In this document: one piece after another, positions 9,901-19,170 of the stretch
Layout: the number at the start of each line of letters is the position of its first letter
Position numbering within the stretch: position 1 is the first letter of the stretch
Assembly (NCBI GenBank): GCA_029834535.1
Contig: JAQMWT010000234.1
Coordinates: 1 to 23,533 of the forward strand
DNA from: Chrysophaeum taylorii
Taxonomy: Eukaryota; Sar; Pelagophyceae; Pelagomonadales; Pelagomonadaceae
Length of the DNA stretch: 23,533 nucleotides
Reading direction: 5' to 3'
Translations under genes and position numbers: made by a program
The notes under the pieces: generated by a model
What the model was told of the DNA's origin: nothing
The model's database searches: none
What the model saw: only the letters and a program-made list of their open reading frames with translations

Positions 9901-10247
9901 CACCTGCGCTTCCACTGAAATCAATGTACCAGGCATTTGTACTGTTTTCTTGCTGTCTTCTTGCGATTACCCTCATTTGATTGTCCGATTTTCGAGATGG
10001 CGAGAGTGTTTACGCTGAGATCGGGCGTGTGGTGGTTTCACCCGCGGTTCGGGTTGGGAGAAAGGGTTGTTGAGGCCTCTGGTCCGGCCAAGAGGGGCGG
10101 GTATCTGAGAGAAAACCGCTACAGCGCAAACTCACTCGTGCTCACACCCACTCACCCCACTCCCCTTTGAGCTCGTCGCTCTCACCCCCGCCAATCTAAG
10201 CTGTTTTGATCCGCACACGCCGCTAGCCTTTGAGTTTACTCTAAAAA
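9901..10247. other. probable gypsy LTR body; no gene
   Basis: No protein similarity was seen in any frame. If the LTR starts at 9884 this stretch would be its U3/R region, but no convincing CA-ended right border could be identified before the tandem repeats at 10248. Confidence 0.3.
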
Positions 10248-10352
10248 CCCCAGTAAGTTCACCTGGTCCCAGTAAGTTCACCTGGTCACTAAGTTTACCT
10301 AGTCCCAATCTCCAACCCCAGTATGTTCACCTGGTCCCAGTAAGTTCACCTA
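10248..10352. repeat. degenerate 20-bp tandem repeat
   Basis: About five copies of CCCAGTAAGTTCACCTGGT: two exact adjacent copies at 10248-10266 and 10268-10286, a diverged one at 10287-10303, then two more at 10317-10335 and 10336-10352. A weaker related stretch (GAGTTTACTC) precedes them. Confidence 0.85.
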
Positions 10353-10379
10353 CAGTGCGCGTGTAGACGCCGGGAGGGG

Positions 10380-10960
10380 GCTTATCGGTATTGCGCAGCA
10401 CGTGTGGGGTAGGGTGGAGTCGTCGACCCAGAAGAGAATATCCTCGGGGTTGCCGATCGACAGAGAGCCACGTAGAGCTGGACGTGGCAGAAGACGGGCT
10501 TGGGCAAGAGGACGCCGACCTCGCGGGGCGTCTGGCCCTGGCTCTTGTTGATCGTTTGGCGTAGGCGGGCTTTAAGGGATACAGGTTGGAGGCGCCTCGG
10601 TGACACGACACGATCGATCATGTATCTGGCACCGTTGCAGTGGCCGTGCGACGTGTCGAGGTTGAGAAGACGTTAAGCTCGCGCTCAAAGTCAGCATGCC
10701 GTTGGTTGCCAGGGAGTTGAAAACTCGACTGTAAAGAGCGAGGCGTCGTCTTCCGACAAACCTAGTCGGCCGAAAAGAACTCCGACGCCTCGTCTCCGGG
10801 AAAGGCCGCGGTCATGCGCGCGTTGTCAGCATCGACAACATCGTTTCGACGGGGCGTGAGAATGGGGCGCTGAAAGAGCCGCCGCGGGTCGTGGAAATAG
10901 TCTGCGAGGTCGCCGTAGACGGCTTGGAGGATCAATGCCTGGCTCGCACGCCTACTTGGG
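10380..10960 (-). pseudogene. Helitron/PIF1-family helicase C-terminal remnant
   Basis: Reading leftward on the minus strand from about 10960: QALILQAVYGDL, RPILTPRRNDVVDADNARM, then FPGDEASEFFSAD ending at a TAG. This matches the block in Helitron and PIF1-like helicases with the pattern I-L-T-P-x-N-x-x-V-D-x-x-N, then F-P-G-x-x-x-x-x-x-S-x-D. Further on, with frame changes, come NLDTSHGHCNGARYM (consensus R-N-L-x-x-x-x-G-L-C-N-G-T-R), TINKSQGQT, and LPKPVFCHVQLYVALCR (consensus L-P-x-P-V-F-x-H-G-Q-L-Y-V-A-L-S-R), which are the final helicase motifs. At least three frameshifts and one internal stop make it non-functional. No Rep/HUH nuclease domain or Walker motifs are present, so only the C-terminal third remains. 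It is antisense to the array on its right. Confidence 0.9.
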
Positions 10961-11071
10961 GCTTACCCTGATTCGGGGGACAAACAAACAAGTTTTTTTT
11001 CCGCAATAATTAATCCACAATAATTAATTGGGAAACGTGTGTGTGTCCGTCACAGCACATTAACGGAACTA

Positions 11072-11178
11072 TACTTTCTGTTCTTTCGAGCATGTATGCT
11101 CGAAACGGGCCGACAAAAAGTGCGTTTTGTGAAGCCGATTTATTTCAAAACGCTTCACCCGCGACCTACTTTCTGTTC
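11072..11178. repeat. duplicated TACTTTCTGTTC element in the unit head
   Basis: TACTTTCTGTTC occurs at 11072-11083 and 11167-11178, each followed by a dyad around ATGTATG. The first dyad is perfect in unit 1 (TTTCGAGCAT, GT, ATGCTCGAAA, 11084-11105). The second has CTTTTG and CAAAAG arms. The same pair recurs about 95 bp apart in the other units (for example 12827 and 12922), with occasional base changes. Confidence 0.8.
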
Positions 11179-11208
11179 TTTTGCTAATGTATGCGCCAAA
11201 AGCGTTGC

Positions 11209-11325
11209 TATTTATAAACGGTTTTCTTCTCGGAGTGCATGAGAGCGTTGTGTTGTGGGAGAGAGCGACGAACTTTGAGCGAGATTCTGGGGAGGTTGCG
11301 GTACGTACGTCTCGAGTTCGGATCC
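11209..11325 (+). promoter_or_regulatory. unit 1 head: TATA-like box and A/B-box-like motifs
   Basis: TATTTATAAAC (11209-11219) is followed 37 nt later by TGGGAGAGAGCG (11256-11267), an imperfect match to the Pol III A box TRGCNNANNNG, and then by GAGTTCGGATCC (11314-11325), close to the B box GWTCRANNC with one mismatch. Spacing between boxes (46 nt) suits a tRNA-type promoter. A cloverleaf could not be folded convincingly. Confidence 0.4.
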
Positions 11326-12187
11326 TGTTGGTCGAAAGTATTTCGATCGATGTGCTGTACCCTTACCCTCCTTCCTTTTCTTTTGCTATACAAACCCTCG
11401 GCCGATCTTTTTCAAAGTAAGGTTGACGCGAGCGACGGCGATGGAGCCTTCGCCCGACAAACGGGACGACGCGCTCGAGCCAGGGACGCGAGCCTCGACG
11501 CCGGCATGGCATGCGGGGTCCTCGTCTTTTCTCTCGGGGTTCTTTCGGGTTTCTGGAGCGCGCAAAAATGCGACGCAATTTCGCTTTTTTTACGCGCGGA
11601 CTCTTCGGTACCACGCGATGCGTGCCGGCGTCTTCGTCGCCGCTGCGACCGGCCACCAAAATCGAGAAGGGCTTGCCGCGCTCGCGTCTACGGTCGAAGC
11701 CCGCTTCCACGGCCACGACTCGCTCTTCCGACGGGACGTCCTCGAGAACGCGCGCGACCGAACGAGACTCGCGAACGAGACTCGACCGTACGATGCGTGC
11801 CGGCGTCTTCGTCGCCGCTGCGAGCGGCCACCGCCGTCGCGACCGCGGACTCGAACTCTCCTCCGCGGGCGACAAGGCTCGCCGTAAAGTAAAAGTCGCG
11901 GCCTTCGTCGAGGCCGCCTCGACGACGTCGCCGCGCGCGACGAGTCTCTTCGAGCTCGACGGATTTCGGCTTGGTCGACGCTGGTCGGGCGACGTCCTGG
12001 GACTGGCCACCGAGCGGCCGCGCGGGCGACGACCGCCCTTGGCCGCGCTCTGGCCATCGCCGACTGAGACGAAGACCTCCCCGCTCGCGTCTACGGCGAA
12101 GCCCGCTTCCACGGCCACGCCTCGCTCTTCCCGCAGCGGCCGTCCTCGCCCCGAGAACCTCTCGACCGTCGACCGCGACGGCGCGTC

Positions 12188-12655
12188 CGCTATCTACGTC
12201 TACACCATCGTCCACACGGTAAATCTCCGTCGTGCTCCCTCGAAACGCACGCCCTCTCAACTCCAAAACGGTGCGCGCTCCATTCTCCGCCGCCTCAACC
12301 CTGTCTACCTCCTCGAACTCGCACCATGGATATTAATAAAAGACTACTACACCCTATATTCCCTAGGCCTTACACTCCCCAATGGGGAGTCCGCCTCCTC
12401 CAGCCCGAACCTGTTGTCTCCTCCCACGAAATCCCACGGAACAGAAAGAGAATAAAACGGGCGTGTGGTCGGAGGCCACGTCCACCGCGTCGCGGCACGC
12501 AAAGCCGAAAATAACACACGCATAAGCCTTAACCCCACAAGCCACAGACTCTACCATAAACCCTCATAACGGATCTCAACATGTTCAAGAACCGAAAATG
12601 ACGAAAAAAACCGTTTCCACGGCGTGCGACGGCGTTTTTGGTCGGCACCCGAGTC
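12188..12655 (+). repeat. AT-richer conserved block, unit 1 copy
   Basis: Runs from CTATCTACGTCTACACCATC through CCATGGATATTAATAAA (12324-12340), the dyad CTCCCCAATGGGGAG, CGAAAATAACACACGCATAA and ACATGTTCAAGAACCG. Open frames here are short. No coding function was recognised. Confidence 0.7.
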
Positions 12656-12673
12656 GGTGCGCGGCTGCAGAGG

Positions 12674-12728
12674 CCCGGGGGGTCCGGGGGTGTCCCCCGG
12701 CGGGGGGTTCGGGGGGCTTGCCCCCCGA
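12674..12728. repeat. G-rich hairpin tail, unit 1
   Basis: CCGGGGGTGTCCCCCGG is a near-perfect dyad, and TCGGGGGGC, TT, GCCCCCCGA (12709-12728) is a perfect one with 9-bp arms. Runs of five or more G make quadruplex formation possible. Confidence 0.8.
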
Positions 12729-12736
12729 GAAAAAAA

Positions 12737-12768
12737 AAGGCGGGAAAAACCCGACTTGGCCTTACTAG
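12737..12768 (+). other. 3'-terminal hairpin and CTAG end, unit 1
   Basis: AAGGC (12737-12741) pairs with GCCTT (12759-12763), then A and CTAG. CGGG and CCCG inside add a second small stem. Confidence 0.55.
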
Positions 12769-12963
12769 TCCTCAATAATTAATTGGGAAACCTCAGTCTG
12801 TCAGTCACGACACATTAACGGTACTCTACTTTCTGTTCATTTACCTATGTATGCTCGAAACGGCCCGACAAAAAGTGCGTTTTGTGAAGCCGATTTATTT
12901 CAAAACGCTTCACCCGCGACCTACTTTCTGTTCTTTTGCAAATGTATGCGCCCCAAGCGATGC

Positions 12964-13080
12964 TATTTATAAACGGTTTTCTTCTCGGCGTGCATGAGAG
13001 CGTTGTGTTGTGGGAGAGAGCGACGAACTTTGAGCGAGATTCTGGGGAGGTTGCGGTACGTACGTCTCGAGTTCGGATCC
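12964..13080 (+). promoter_or_regulatory. unit 2 head: TATA-like box and A/B-box-like motifs
   Basis: TATTTATAAA at 12964-12973, A-box-like TGGGAGAGAGCG at 13011-13022, B-box-like GAGTTCGGATCC at 13069-13080; spacing identical to unit 1. Confidence 0.4.
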
Positions 13081-13287
13081 TGGTAGTCGTAAAAAATCGA
13101 GAGTATTTCGAAGAAAAAACCCTTACCCTTCTTCCTTTGTTTTTGCCATGCAAACCCTCGGTTGATCTTTTTGAAAGTAAGGTTGACGCGTGCGACGGCG
13201 ATGGAGCCTTCGCCCGGCAAACGGGACGACACGCTCGAGCCAGGGACGCGAGCCTCGACGCCGGCATGGCATGCCGGGTCCTCATCT

Positions 13288-13336
13288 TTTCTTTCGGGGT
13301 TCTTTCGGGGTTCTTTCGGGGTTCTTTCGGGGTTCT
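13288..13336. repeat. 11-bp tandem repeat in unit 2
   Basis: TTCTTTCGGGG is repeated about four times. Other units have one or two copies at the same place (for example near 11528, 14575, 18276 and 20382). Confidence 0.85.
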
Positions 13337-13875
13337 GGCGCGCGCACAAATGCGACGCGATTTCGCCTTTATTCCGCGCGAACTCTTCGGTACGCGCGCG
13401 ATGCGCGCCGGCGTCTTTGTCGCCGCGACGGGCCACCGAAACATCGAGAAGGGCTTGCCGCGCTCGCGTCTACGGTCAAAGCCCGCTTCCACGGCCACGA
13501 CTCGCTCTTCCGACGGGACGTCCTCGAGAACGCGCGCGACCGAACGAGACTCGCGAACGAGACTCGACCGTACGATGCGTGCCGGCGTCTTCGTCGCCGC
13601 TGCGAGCGGCCACCGCCGTCGCGACCGCGGACTCGGACTCTCCTCCGCGAGCGACAAGGCTCGCTGTAAAGTAAAAGTCGCGGCCTTCGTCGACGCCGCC
13701 TCGACGGCGTCGCCGCGCGCGACGAGTCTTCGAGCTTGACGCGTCTGCGACCGCGATTTCGGCTTGGTCGACGCTGGTCGCGCGACGTCCTGGGACTGGC
13801 CGCGCTCTGGGCATCGCAAACCTCGCGACCTACAGCACGAGCGCCGGCTACGGATCGAAGAGACGTCGAAAAAAA

Positions 13876-13907
13876 AAGGTGGGAAAAACCCGACTTGGCC
13901 TTACTAG
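13876..13907 (+). other. 3'-terminal hairpin and CTAG end, unit 2
   Basis: Only AAGG (13876-13879) and CCTT (13899-13902) pair, so the stem is reduced to 4 bp. A and CTAG follow. Confidence 0.45.
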
Positions 13908-14102
13908 TCCACAATAATTAACTGGGAAACCTGTGTCTGTGTATCACAACACTCCAACGGTACTCTACATTCTGTTCTTTTGCCTATGTATGTTCGAAAC
14001 GGGCCGAGAAAAAGTGCGTTTTGTGAAGCCGATTCATTTCACAACGCTTCACCCGCGCCCTACTTTCTGTTCTTTTGCTAATGTATGCGCCCCAAGTGTT
14101 GC

Positions 14103-14219
14103 TATTTATAAACGGTTTTCTTCTTGGCGTGTATGAGAGCGTTATGGTATGGGAGAGAGCGACGAAGTTTGAGCGGGATTCTGGGGAGTTTGCGGTACGT
14201 ACGTCTCGAGTTCGGATCC
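14103..14219 (+). promoter_or_regulatory. unit 3 head: TATA-like box and A/B-box-like motifs
   Basis: TATTTATAAA at 14103-14112, A-box-like motif at 14150-14161 and B-box-like motif at 14208-14219, with spacing unchanged from units 1 and 2 although surrounding bases differ. Confidence 0.4.
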
Positions 14220-14249
14220 TGGTGGTCGAAAGTACTTCGATTTCGATGC

Positions 14250-14340
14250 TGGCTGTAGCCTGGGGAGTGTGGTTGAAGAGGATATTCGAGTATGTGGTGC
14301 GCCTAGGGCCCTGGTTTCGAGTTCGAATCCCGTCGTAAAT
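14250..14340 (+). repeat. tRNA-like stretch in unit 3
   Basis: TAGCCTGGGGAGTGTGG resembles a D-arm/A box, and CTGGTTTCGAGTTCGAATCC resembles a T-arm with a canonical GTTCGAATC B box. Acceptor strands do not pair and no anticodon stem is clear, so this is a tRNA-derived (SINE-like) sequence rather than a gene. Confidence 0.45.
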
Positions 14341-15401
14341 TGGTCGCCACCTCCGGACGTTGGACGCCAACTCCAAACCCCGAAATCTAGGAAAAAAACC
14401 CTTACCCTTCTTCCTTTTCTTTTGCTATACAAACCCTCGGCCGATCTTTTTCAAAGTAAGGTTGACGCGTGCGACGGCGATGGAGCCTTCGCCCGGCAAA
14501 CGGGACGACACGCTCGACCCAGGGACGCGACACTCGACGCCCGCATGGCATGCGGGGTCCTCATCTTTTCTTTCGGGGTTCTTTCGGGTTTCTGGCGCGC
14601 GCAAAAATGCGACGCGATTTCGCCTTATTTTACGCGCTGCGCGCACGATCGGCCTTCGTCGACGCCGCCTCGACGACGTCGCCGCGCGTTACGAGTCTTC
14701 GAGCTCGACGCGTCTGCGACCGCGATTTCGGCTTGGTCGACGCTGGTCGCGCGACGTCCTGGGACTGGCCGCGCTCTGGCCATCGCAAACCTCGCGACCT
14801 ACAGCACGAGCGCCGGCTACGGATCGAAGAGACGTCGACGTCGACGAACCCGAAAAAAAACTCCGCGGCGCGGCGCGCCGCCGATCATCGAGGTCGACGC
14901 GTCTGCCAGCGCGATTTCGCCTTCGTCGTCGCTGCTCGCGCGCCGTCCTCGGAGTGGCCGGCCCAAGGACCTCCGCTTCGGCTTCTACGACCGACGCCTC
15001 GCCGCCCCCGCCCGAGACGCGAACGCGGAAAGACCGACGACGAACGCGAGCGCCCGCGGACTTCCGCGAGGGGACCGCGACGCTCGCCTCGCGACCCATG
15101 CCGCGGACCACCGCGAATCGCGCCAGAGCGCCGTCGAACGTGGGGACCGCGACGCCCGGCCCACAACCCACGCCCAGGAACAACGCGGCGACGAGCGCGC
15201 CGCGCTCCAACGCGCCGACGAACGGCCGCGCGCCCGCGCGCGTCCACGACGACCGCCCGTGGCCGCGGTCTGGCCATCGCCGACGGAGACAAAGACCTCC
15301 CCGCTCGCGTCTACGGCGAAGCCCGCTTCCACGGCCACGCCTCGCTCTTCGCGCGGGTCGTCCTCGACCCGAACCCCGCTCGACCGTCGACCGCGACGGG
15401 A

Positions 15402-15880
15402 CGTCCGCTATCTACGTCTACACCATCGGCCACCGTCGGCCACACGGATAAATCTCCGTCGTCCTCCTTCGAAACGCACGCCCTGTCAACTCCAACGGTG
15501 CGCGCTCCATTCTCCGCCGCCTCAACCCTGTCTACCTCCTCGAACTCGCACCATGGATATTAATAAAGGGCTACTATACCCTATATTCCCAAGGCCTTAC
15601 ACTCCCCAATGGGGAGTCCGCCTCCTCCACCCCGAGCCTGTTGTCTCCTCCCACAGGATCCCACGGCAAAGAAAGAGAATAAAACGGGCGTGTGGTCGGC
15701 GGCCACGTCCACCGCGTCGCGGCACGCAAAGCCGAAAATAACACACGCATAAGCCTTACCGCAGAAGCCAGACGCTCTACCATAAACCCTCATAACGGAT
15801 CTCAACATGTTCAAGAACCGAAAATGACGAAAAAAAACCGTTGCCACGGCGTGCGACGGCGTTTTTGGTCGGCACCCGCG
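15402..15880 (+). repeat. AT-richer conserved block, unit 3 copy
   Basis: Same order of motifs as the unit 1 copy, with CCATGGATATTAATAAA followed by GGGCTACTATACCC. Contains a short duplication of the CATCGGCCACCGTCGG region absent from unit 1. Confidence 0.7.
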
Positions 15881-15900
15881 TCCGTGCGCGCCAGCAGAGG

Positions 15901-16010
15901 CCCGGGGGGGCTTGGGGGGGGCGTGGGGGGTCCGGGGGTGTCCCCCGGCGGGGGGTTTGGGGGGCAGAGCCCCCCAATTCCCGGGGGGTTCGGGGGGCTT
16001 GCCCCCCGAG
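15901..16010. repeat. G-rich hairpin tail, unit 3
   Basis: Adds GGGGGGCAGAGCCCCCC and AATTCCCGGGGGG to the two dyads of unit 1. The final dyad is at 15990-16009. Confidence 0.8.
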
Positions 16011-16013
16011 AAA

Positions 16014-16047
16014 AAGGCCCGAAAAAAACCCGACTTGGCCTTACTAG
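16014..16047 (+). other. 3'-terminal hairpin and CTAG end, unit 3
   Basis: AAGGCC (16014-16019) pairs with GGCCTT (16037-16042) across 17 nt; A and CTAG follow. Confidence 0.55.
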
Positions 16048-16245
16048 TCCACAATAATTAATTGGGAAACGTGAGTGTGTCCGTGACAACAGATTAACGG
16101 AACTCTACTTTCTGTTCGAATCCCTATGTATGCTCGAAACGGGCCGTCAAAATCTGCGTTTTGTAAAGTCAATTGTAAAGTCAAAACTTCAACCCGCGGC
16201 CTACTTTCTGTTCTTTGCTAAATGTATGAGCCAAAAGCCTTAATG

Positions 16246-16370
16246 TTTATAAAATGTTTTCTTCTTGCCATCTGCGGCGAGAGCCTTCTAGCATGTAGTA
16301 TCGGAGAAAGCGTAGAAGTTTGAGCGAGAATCTGGGGTTATTGCCGTACGTACGTCTCGAGTTCGGATCC
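16246..16370 (+). promoter_or_regulatory. unit 4 head: TATA-like box and B-box-like motif
   Basis: TTTATAAAA at 16246-16254; the A-box position reads TCGGAGAAAGCG (16301-16312), a weaker match; B-box-like GAGTTCGGATCC at 16359-16370 is unchanged. Confidence 0.35.
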
Positions 16371-16386
16371 TGGTGGTCGATTTGTA

Positions 16387-16500
16387 ATGCTGAGAGTAGT
16401 AGCCTGGGGAGCGTGGGCGAAGACTCGGATACGTAGTGCGCCTAGGTCCCTGGTTTCGAGTTCGATTACCGTAGTAGTAAATTGGACGCTGGTGGTCGGA
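16387..16500 (+). repeat. tRNA-like stretch in unit 4
   Basis: Homologue of the unit 3 stretch: AGCCTGGGGAGCGTGGGCG, GTGCGCCTAGGTCCCTGG and TTTCGAGTTCGATTACC, followed by TAAATTGG in both. The B box is altered (GTTCGATTAC). Confidence 0.45.
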
Positions 16501-17069
16501 AAAATCGAGAGTATTTCGATCAAAGCCCGCTTCCACGGCTACGACTCGCTCTTCCGACGGGCCGTCCTCGAGAACGCGCGAGAGCGAACGAGACTCGACC
16601 GTCGACTCGGTGGATCGACCATCGTTTCACCTTCGTTACGATGCGTGCCGGCGGCTTCGTCGCCGCTGCGAGAGGCCACCGCCGTCGCGACCGCGGACTC
16701 GGACTCGCCCGCGGGTTGACGTCCAGTCGACAAACCCGAAAAAAAACTCGGCGGCGCGCTCGACGGGCGGCGCTCCGCGCCGCCGGGCCCGGAGCTTCGA
16801 TACGATGCGTGCCGGCGTCTTCGTCGCCGCTGCGAGCGGCCACCGCCGTCGCGACCGCGGCCTCGGACTCTCCCCCGCCAGCGACAACAGCTCGCCGTAA
16901 AGTCGCGGCCTTCGTCGACGCGTCGTCGACCTCGACGCGTCTGCGACATCGATTTCGCTTTGGTCGACGGTGGTCGCGCCACGTCCTGGGACTGGCCGCG
17001 CTCTGGCCATCGCAAGCCTCGCGACCTACTACTGGAACGCCTACGGATCCAAGACCACAAAAAACGCGG

Positions 17070-17560
17070 CGACGTCCGCTATCTACGTCTAGACCATCGG
17101 CCACCGTCGGCCACACGGATAAATCTCCGTCGTGCTCCTTCGAAACCCACGCCCTGTCAACTCCAACGGTGCGCGCTCCATTCTCCACCGCCTCATCCCT
17201 GTCTACCTCCTCCAACTCGCACCATGGATATTAATAAAAGACTACTACACCCTTTATTCCCAAGGCCGAAAACTCCCCAATGGGGAGTCCGCCTCCTCCA
17301 CCCCGAGCCTGTTGTCTCCTCCCACAGGATCCCACGGCAAAGAAAGAGAATAAAACGGGCGTGTGGTCGGCGGCCACGTCCACCGCGTCGCGGCACGCAA
17401 AGCCGAAAATAACACACGCATAAGCCTTACCGCAGAAGCCAGACGCTCTACCATAAACCCTCATAACGGATCTCAACATGTTCAAGAACCGAAAATGACG
17501 AAAAAAAACCGTTGCCACGGCGTGCGACGGCGTTTTTGGTCGGCACCCGCGTCCGTGCGC
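17070..17560 (+). repeat. AT-richer conserved block, unit 4 copy
   Basis: Differs from the unit 3 copy mainly in CACCGCCTCATCC and AAGGCCGAAAACTCC; nearly identical to the unit 5 copy. Confidence 0.7.
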
Positions 17561-17572
17561 GCCAGCAGAGGC

Positions 17573-17701
17573 CCGGGGCCTTGGGGGGACCGTGGGGGTC
17601 CGGGTGTCCCCGGCGGGGGTTTGGGGCAAGCCCCCTTCCGGCGGGGGGTTTGGGGGGCAGAGCCCCCCAATTCCCGGGGGTTCGGGGGCTTGCCCCCCGA
17701 G
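17573..17701. repeat. G-rich hairpin tail, unit 4
   Basis: Contains a partial extra copy (GGGGCAAGCCCCCTTCCGGC) before the usual dyads; several G runs are one base shorter than in unit 3. Confidence 0.8.
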
Positions 17702-17704
17702 AAA

Positions 17705-17737
17705 AAGGCCGAAAAAAACCCGACTTGGCTTTACTAG
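17705..17737 (+). other. 3'-terminal hairpin and CTAG end, unit 4
   Basis: AAGGCC (17705-17710) with GGCTTT (17727-17732): six pairs including one G-T wobble. Confidence 0.55.
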
Positions 17738-17934
17738 TCCACAATAATTAATTGGGAAACGTGTGTCAGTCCGTGAGGATCACTTACCGGACCTCTACTT
17801 TCTGTTCTTTTCCCTATGTATGCTCGAAACGGCCCGACAAAATCTGCGTTTTGTGAAGCCGATTTATTTCAAAACGCTTCACCCGCGACCTACTTTCTGT
17901 TCTTTTGGTAATGTATGCGCCAAAAGCGCTGCTC

Positions 17935-18051
17935 TTTATAAAATGTTTTCTTCTTGGAGTGCAGGAGAGTGTTGTGTGTTCCGGGAGAGACCGACGAACT
18001 TTGAGCGAGAATCTGGGGAGGGTGCGCTACGTACGTCTCGAGTTCGGATCC
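17935..18051 (+). promoter_or_regulatory. unit 5 head: TATA-like box and B-box-like motif
   Basis: TTTATAAA at 17935-17942 and GAGTTCGGATCC at 18040-18051. The A-box region is changed to CCGGGAGAGACCG, a poor match. Confidence 0.35.
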
Positions 18052-18413
18052 TGTTGGTCGTAAAAAATCGAAAGTAATTCGAAGAAAAAAACCCTTACCC
18101 TTTTTCCTTTTTTTTTGGCTATTTGCTACACAAACCCTCGGCCGATCTTTTTTGAAGTAAGGTTGACGCGTGACGACGGCGATGGAGCCTTCGCCCGGCA
18201 AACGGGACGACGCGCTCGAGCCAGGGACGCGAGCCTCGACGCCGGCATGGCATGCCGGGGGGCTCCATCTTTTCTTTCGGGGTTCTTTCGGGCTTCTGGC
18301 GCGCGCAAAAATGCGACGCGATTTCGCCTTTTTTGCGCGCGAACTCTTCGGTACGCGCGATGCTGCCCGGCGTCTTCGTCGCCGCTGCGACCGGCCACCG
18401 AAATCGACAACGG

Positions 18414-18477
18414 CTTGCCGCGCTCGCGTCTGCGGTCAAAGCCCGCTTGCCGCGCTCGCGTCTGCGGTCAAAGCCCG
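18414..18477. repeat. 32-bp tandem duplication in unit 5
   Basis: Two adjacent copies beginning CTTGCCGCGCTCGCGTC and ending AAAGCCCG. Confidence 0.9.
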
Positions 18478-19170
18478 CTTCCACGGCTACGACTCGCTCT
18501 TCCGACGGGCCGTCCTCGAGAACGCGCGCGACCGAACGAGACGCGACCGTCGACTCGGTGGATCGACCACCGTTTAACCTTCGTTACGATGCGTGCCGGC
18601 GGCTTCGTCGCCGCGAGCGGCCACCGCCGTCGCGACCGCGGACTCGGACTCGCCCGCGGGTTGACGTCCAGTCGACCAACCCGAAATAAAAACTCCGCGG
18701 CGCGTCGAGCTCGACGCGTCCGCCAGCGCTTCGATACGATGCGTGCCGGCGTCTTCGTCGCCGCTGCGAGCGGCCACCGCCGTCCCGACCGCGGCCTCGG
18801 ACTCTCCCCCGCGGGCGACAACGGCTCGCCGTAAAGTCGCGGCCGGCGTCGACGAAGGCCGCGACGACGTCGCCGGCGCGACGAGTCTTCGAGCTCGACG
18901 CGTCTGCTACCGCGATTTCGGCTTGGTCGACGGTGGTCGCGCGACGTCCTGGGACTCGCCGCCTCCGCTTTGCCTTCTACGACAGACGCCCCGTCGTCGC
19001 CGCGACCGGTGCGCCTACGCGCCGACGAGCCGCCCGCGCGCGTCCACGACGACCGCCCGTGGCCGCGGTCTGGCCATCGCCGAGGGAACGGAGCCCGCAT
19101 CCACCGCCACGCCTCGCTCTTCGCGCGGGTCGTCCTCGACCCGAACCCCGCTCGACCGTCGACCGCGACG

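Larger units (their letters stand above)
11014..12768 (+). mobile_element. array unit 1 (1755 bp)
   Basis: Contains head, ATG-starting GC-rich interior, AT-richer block and short G-rich tail, so it is the most regular complete unit. Its head alone keeps the perfect dyad at 11084-11105. It is preceded by a second, partial copy of its own first 14 bases (TCCGCAATAATTAA at 11000-11013, with G for A). Confidence 0.7.
12769..13907 (+). mobile_element. array unit 2 (1139 bp, internally deleted)
   Basis: The shortest unit. Head and interior are close to unit 1, but the AT-richer block and the G-rich hairpin tail are missing: the interior joins the last 40 bp of the tail at about 13860. The 11-bp repeat TTCTTTCGGGG is expanded to about four copies at 13288-13336. 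Its start reads TCCTCAATAATT rather than TCCACAATAATT. Confidence 0.7.
13908..16047 (+). mobile_element. array unit 3 (2140 bp)
   Basis: Carries an additional tRNA-like stretch after the head (14250-14340) and a different interior: the MRAGVFVAA-type blocks are replaced by other GC-rich blocks (14640-15400), including one at 14720-14830 that unit 2 also has at its end (13740-13865). It has the AT-richer block and the longest G-rich tail. Confidence 0.7.
16048..17737 (+). mobile_element. array unit 4 (1690 bp)
   Basis: The head is more diverged (TTTATAAAATG form) and followed by an extra tRNA-like stretch (16387-16500). The ATG-containing block found at the start of other interiors is deleted: sequence jumps from AGTATTTCGAT directly to the AAAGCCCGCTTCCACGG block at 16522. 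The 3' half is nearly identical to that of unit 5. Confidence 0.7.

Noticed and set aside
14250..14340. Functional tRNA gene
   Set aside because: A- and B-box-like motifs are present, but acceptor strands do not pair and no anticodon arm can be drawn.
14269..15741. 490-residue open frame in unit 3
   Set aside because: Overlapping long frames are open on both strands here, the composition is Arg/Ala/Pro-rich, and the frame crosses head, tRNA-like, interior and AT-richer blocks. This is expected of stop-poor GC-rich DNA.
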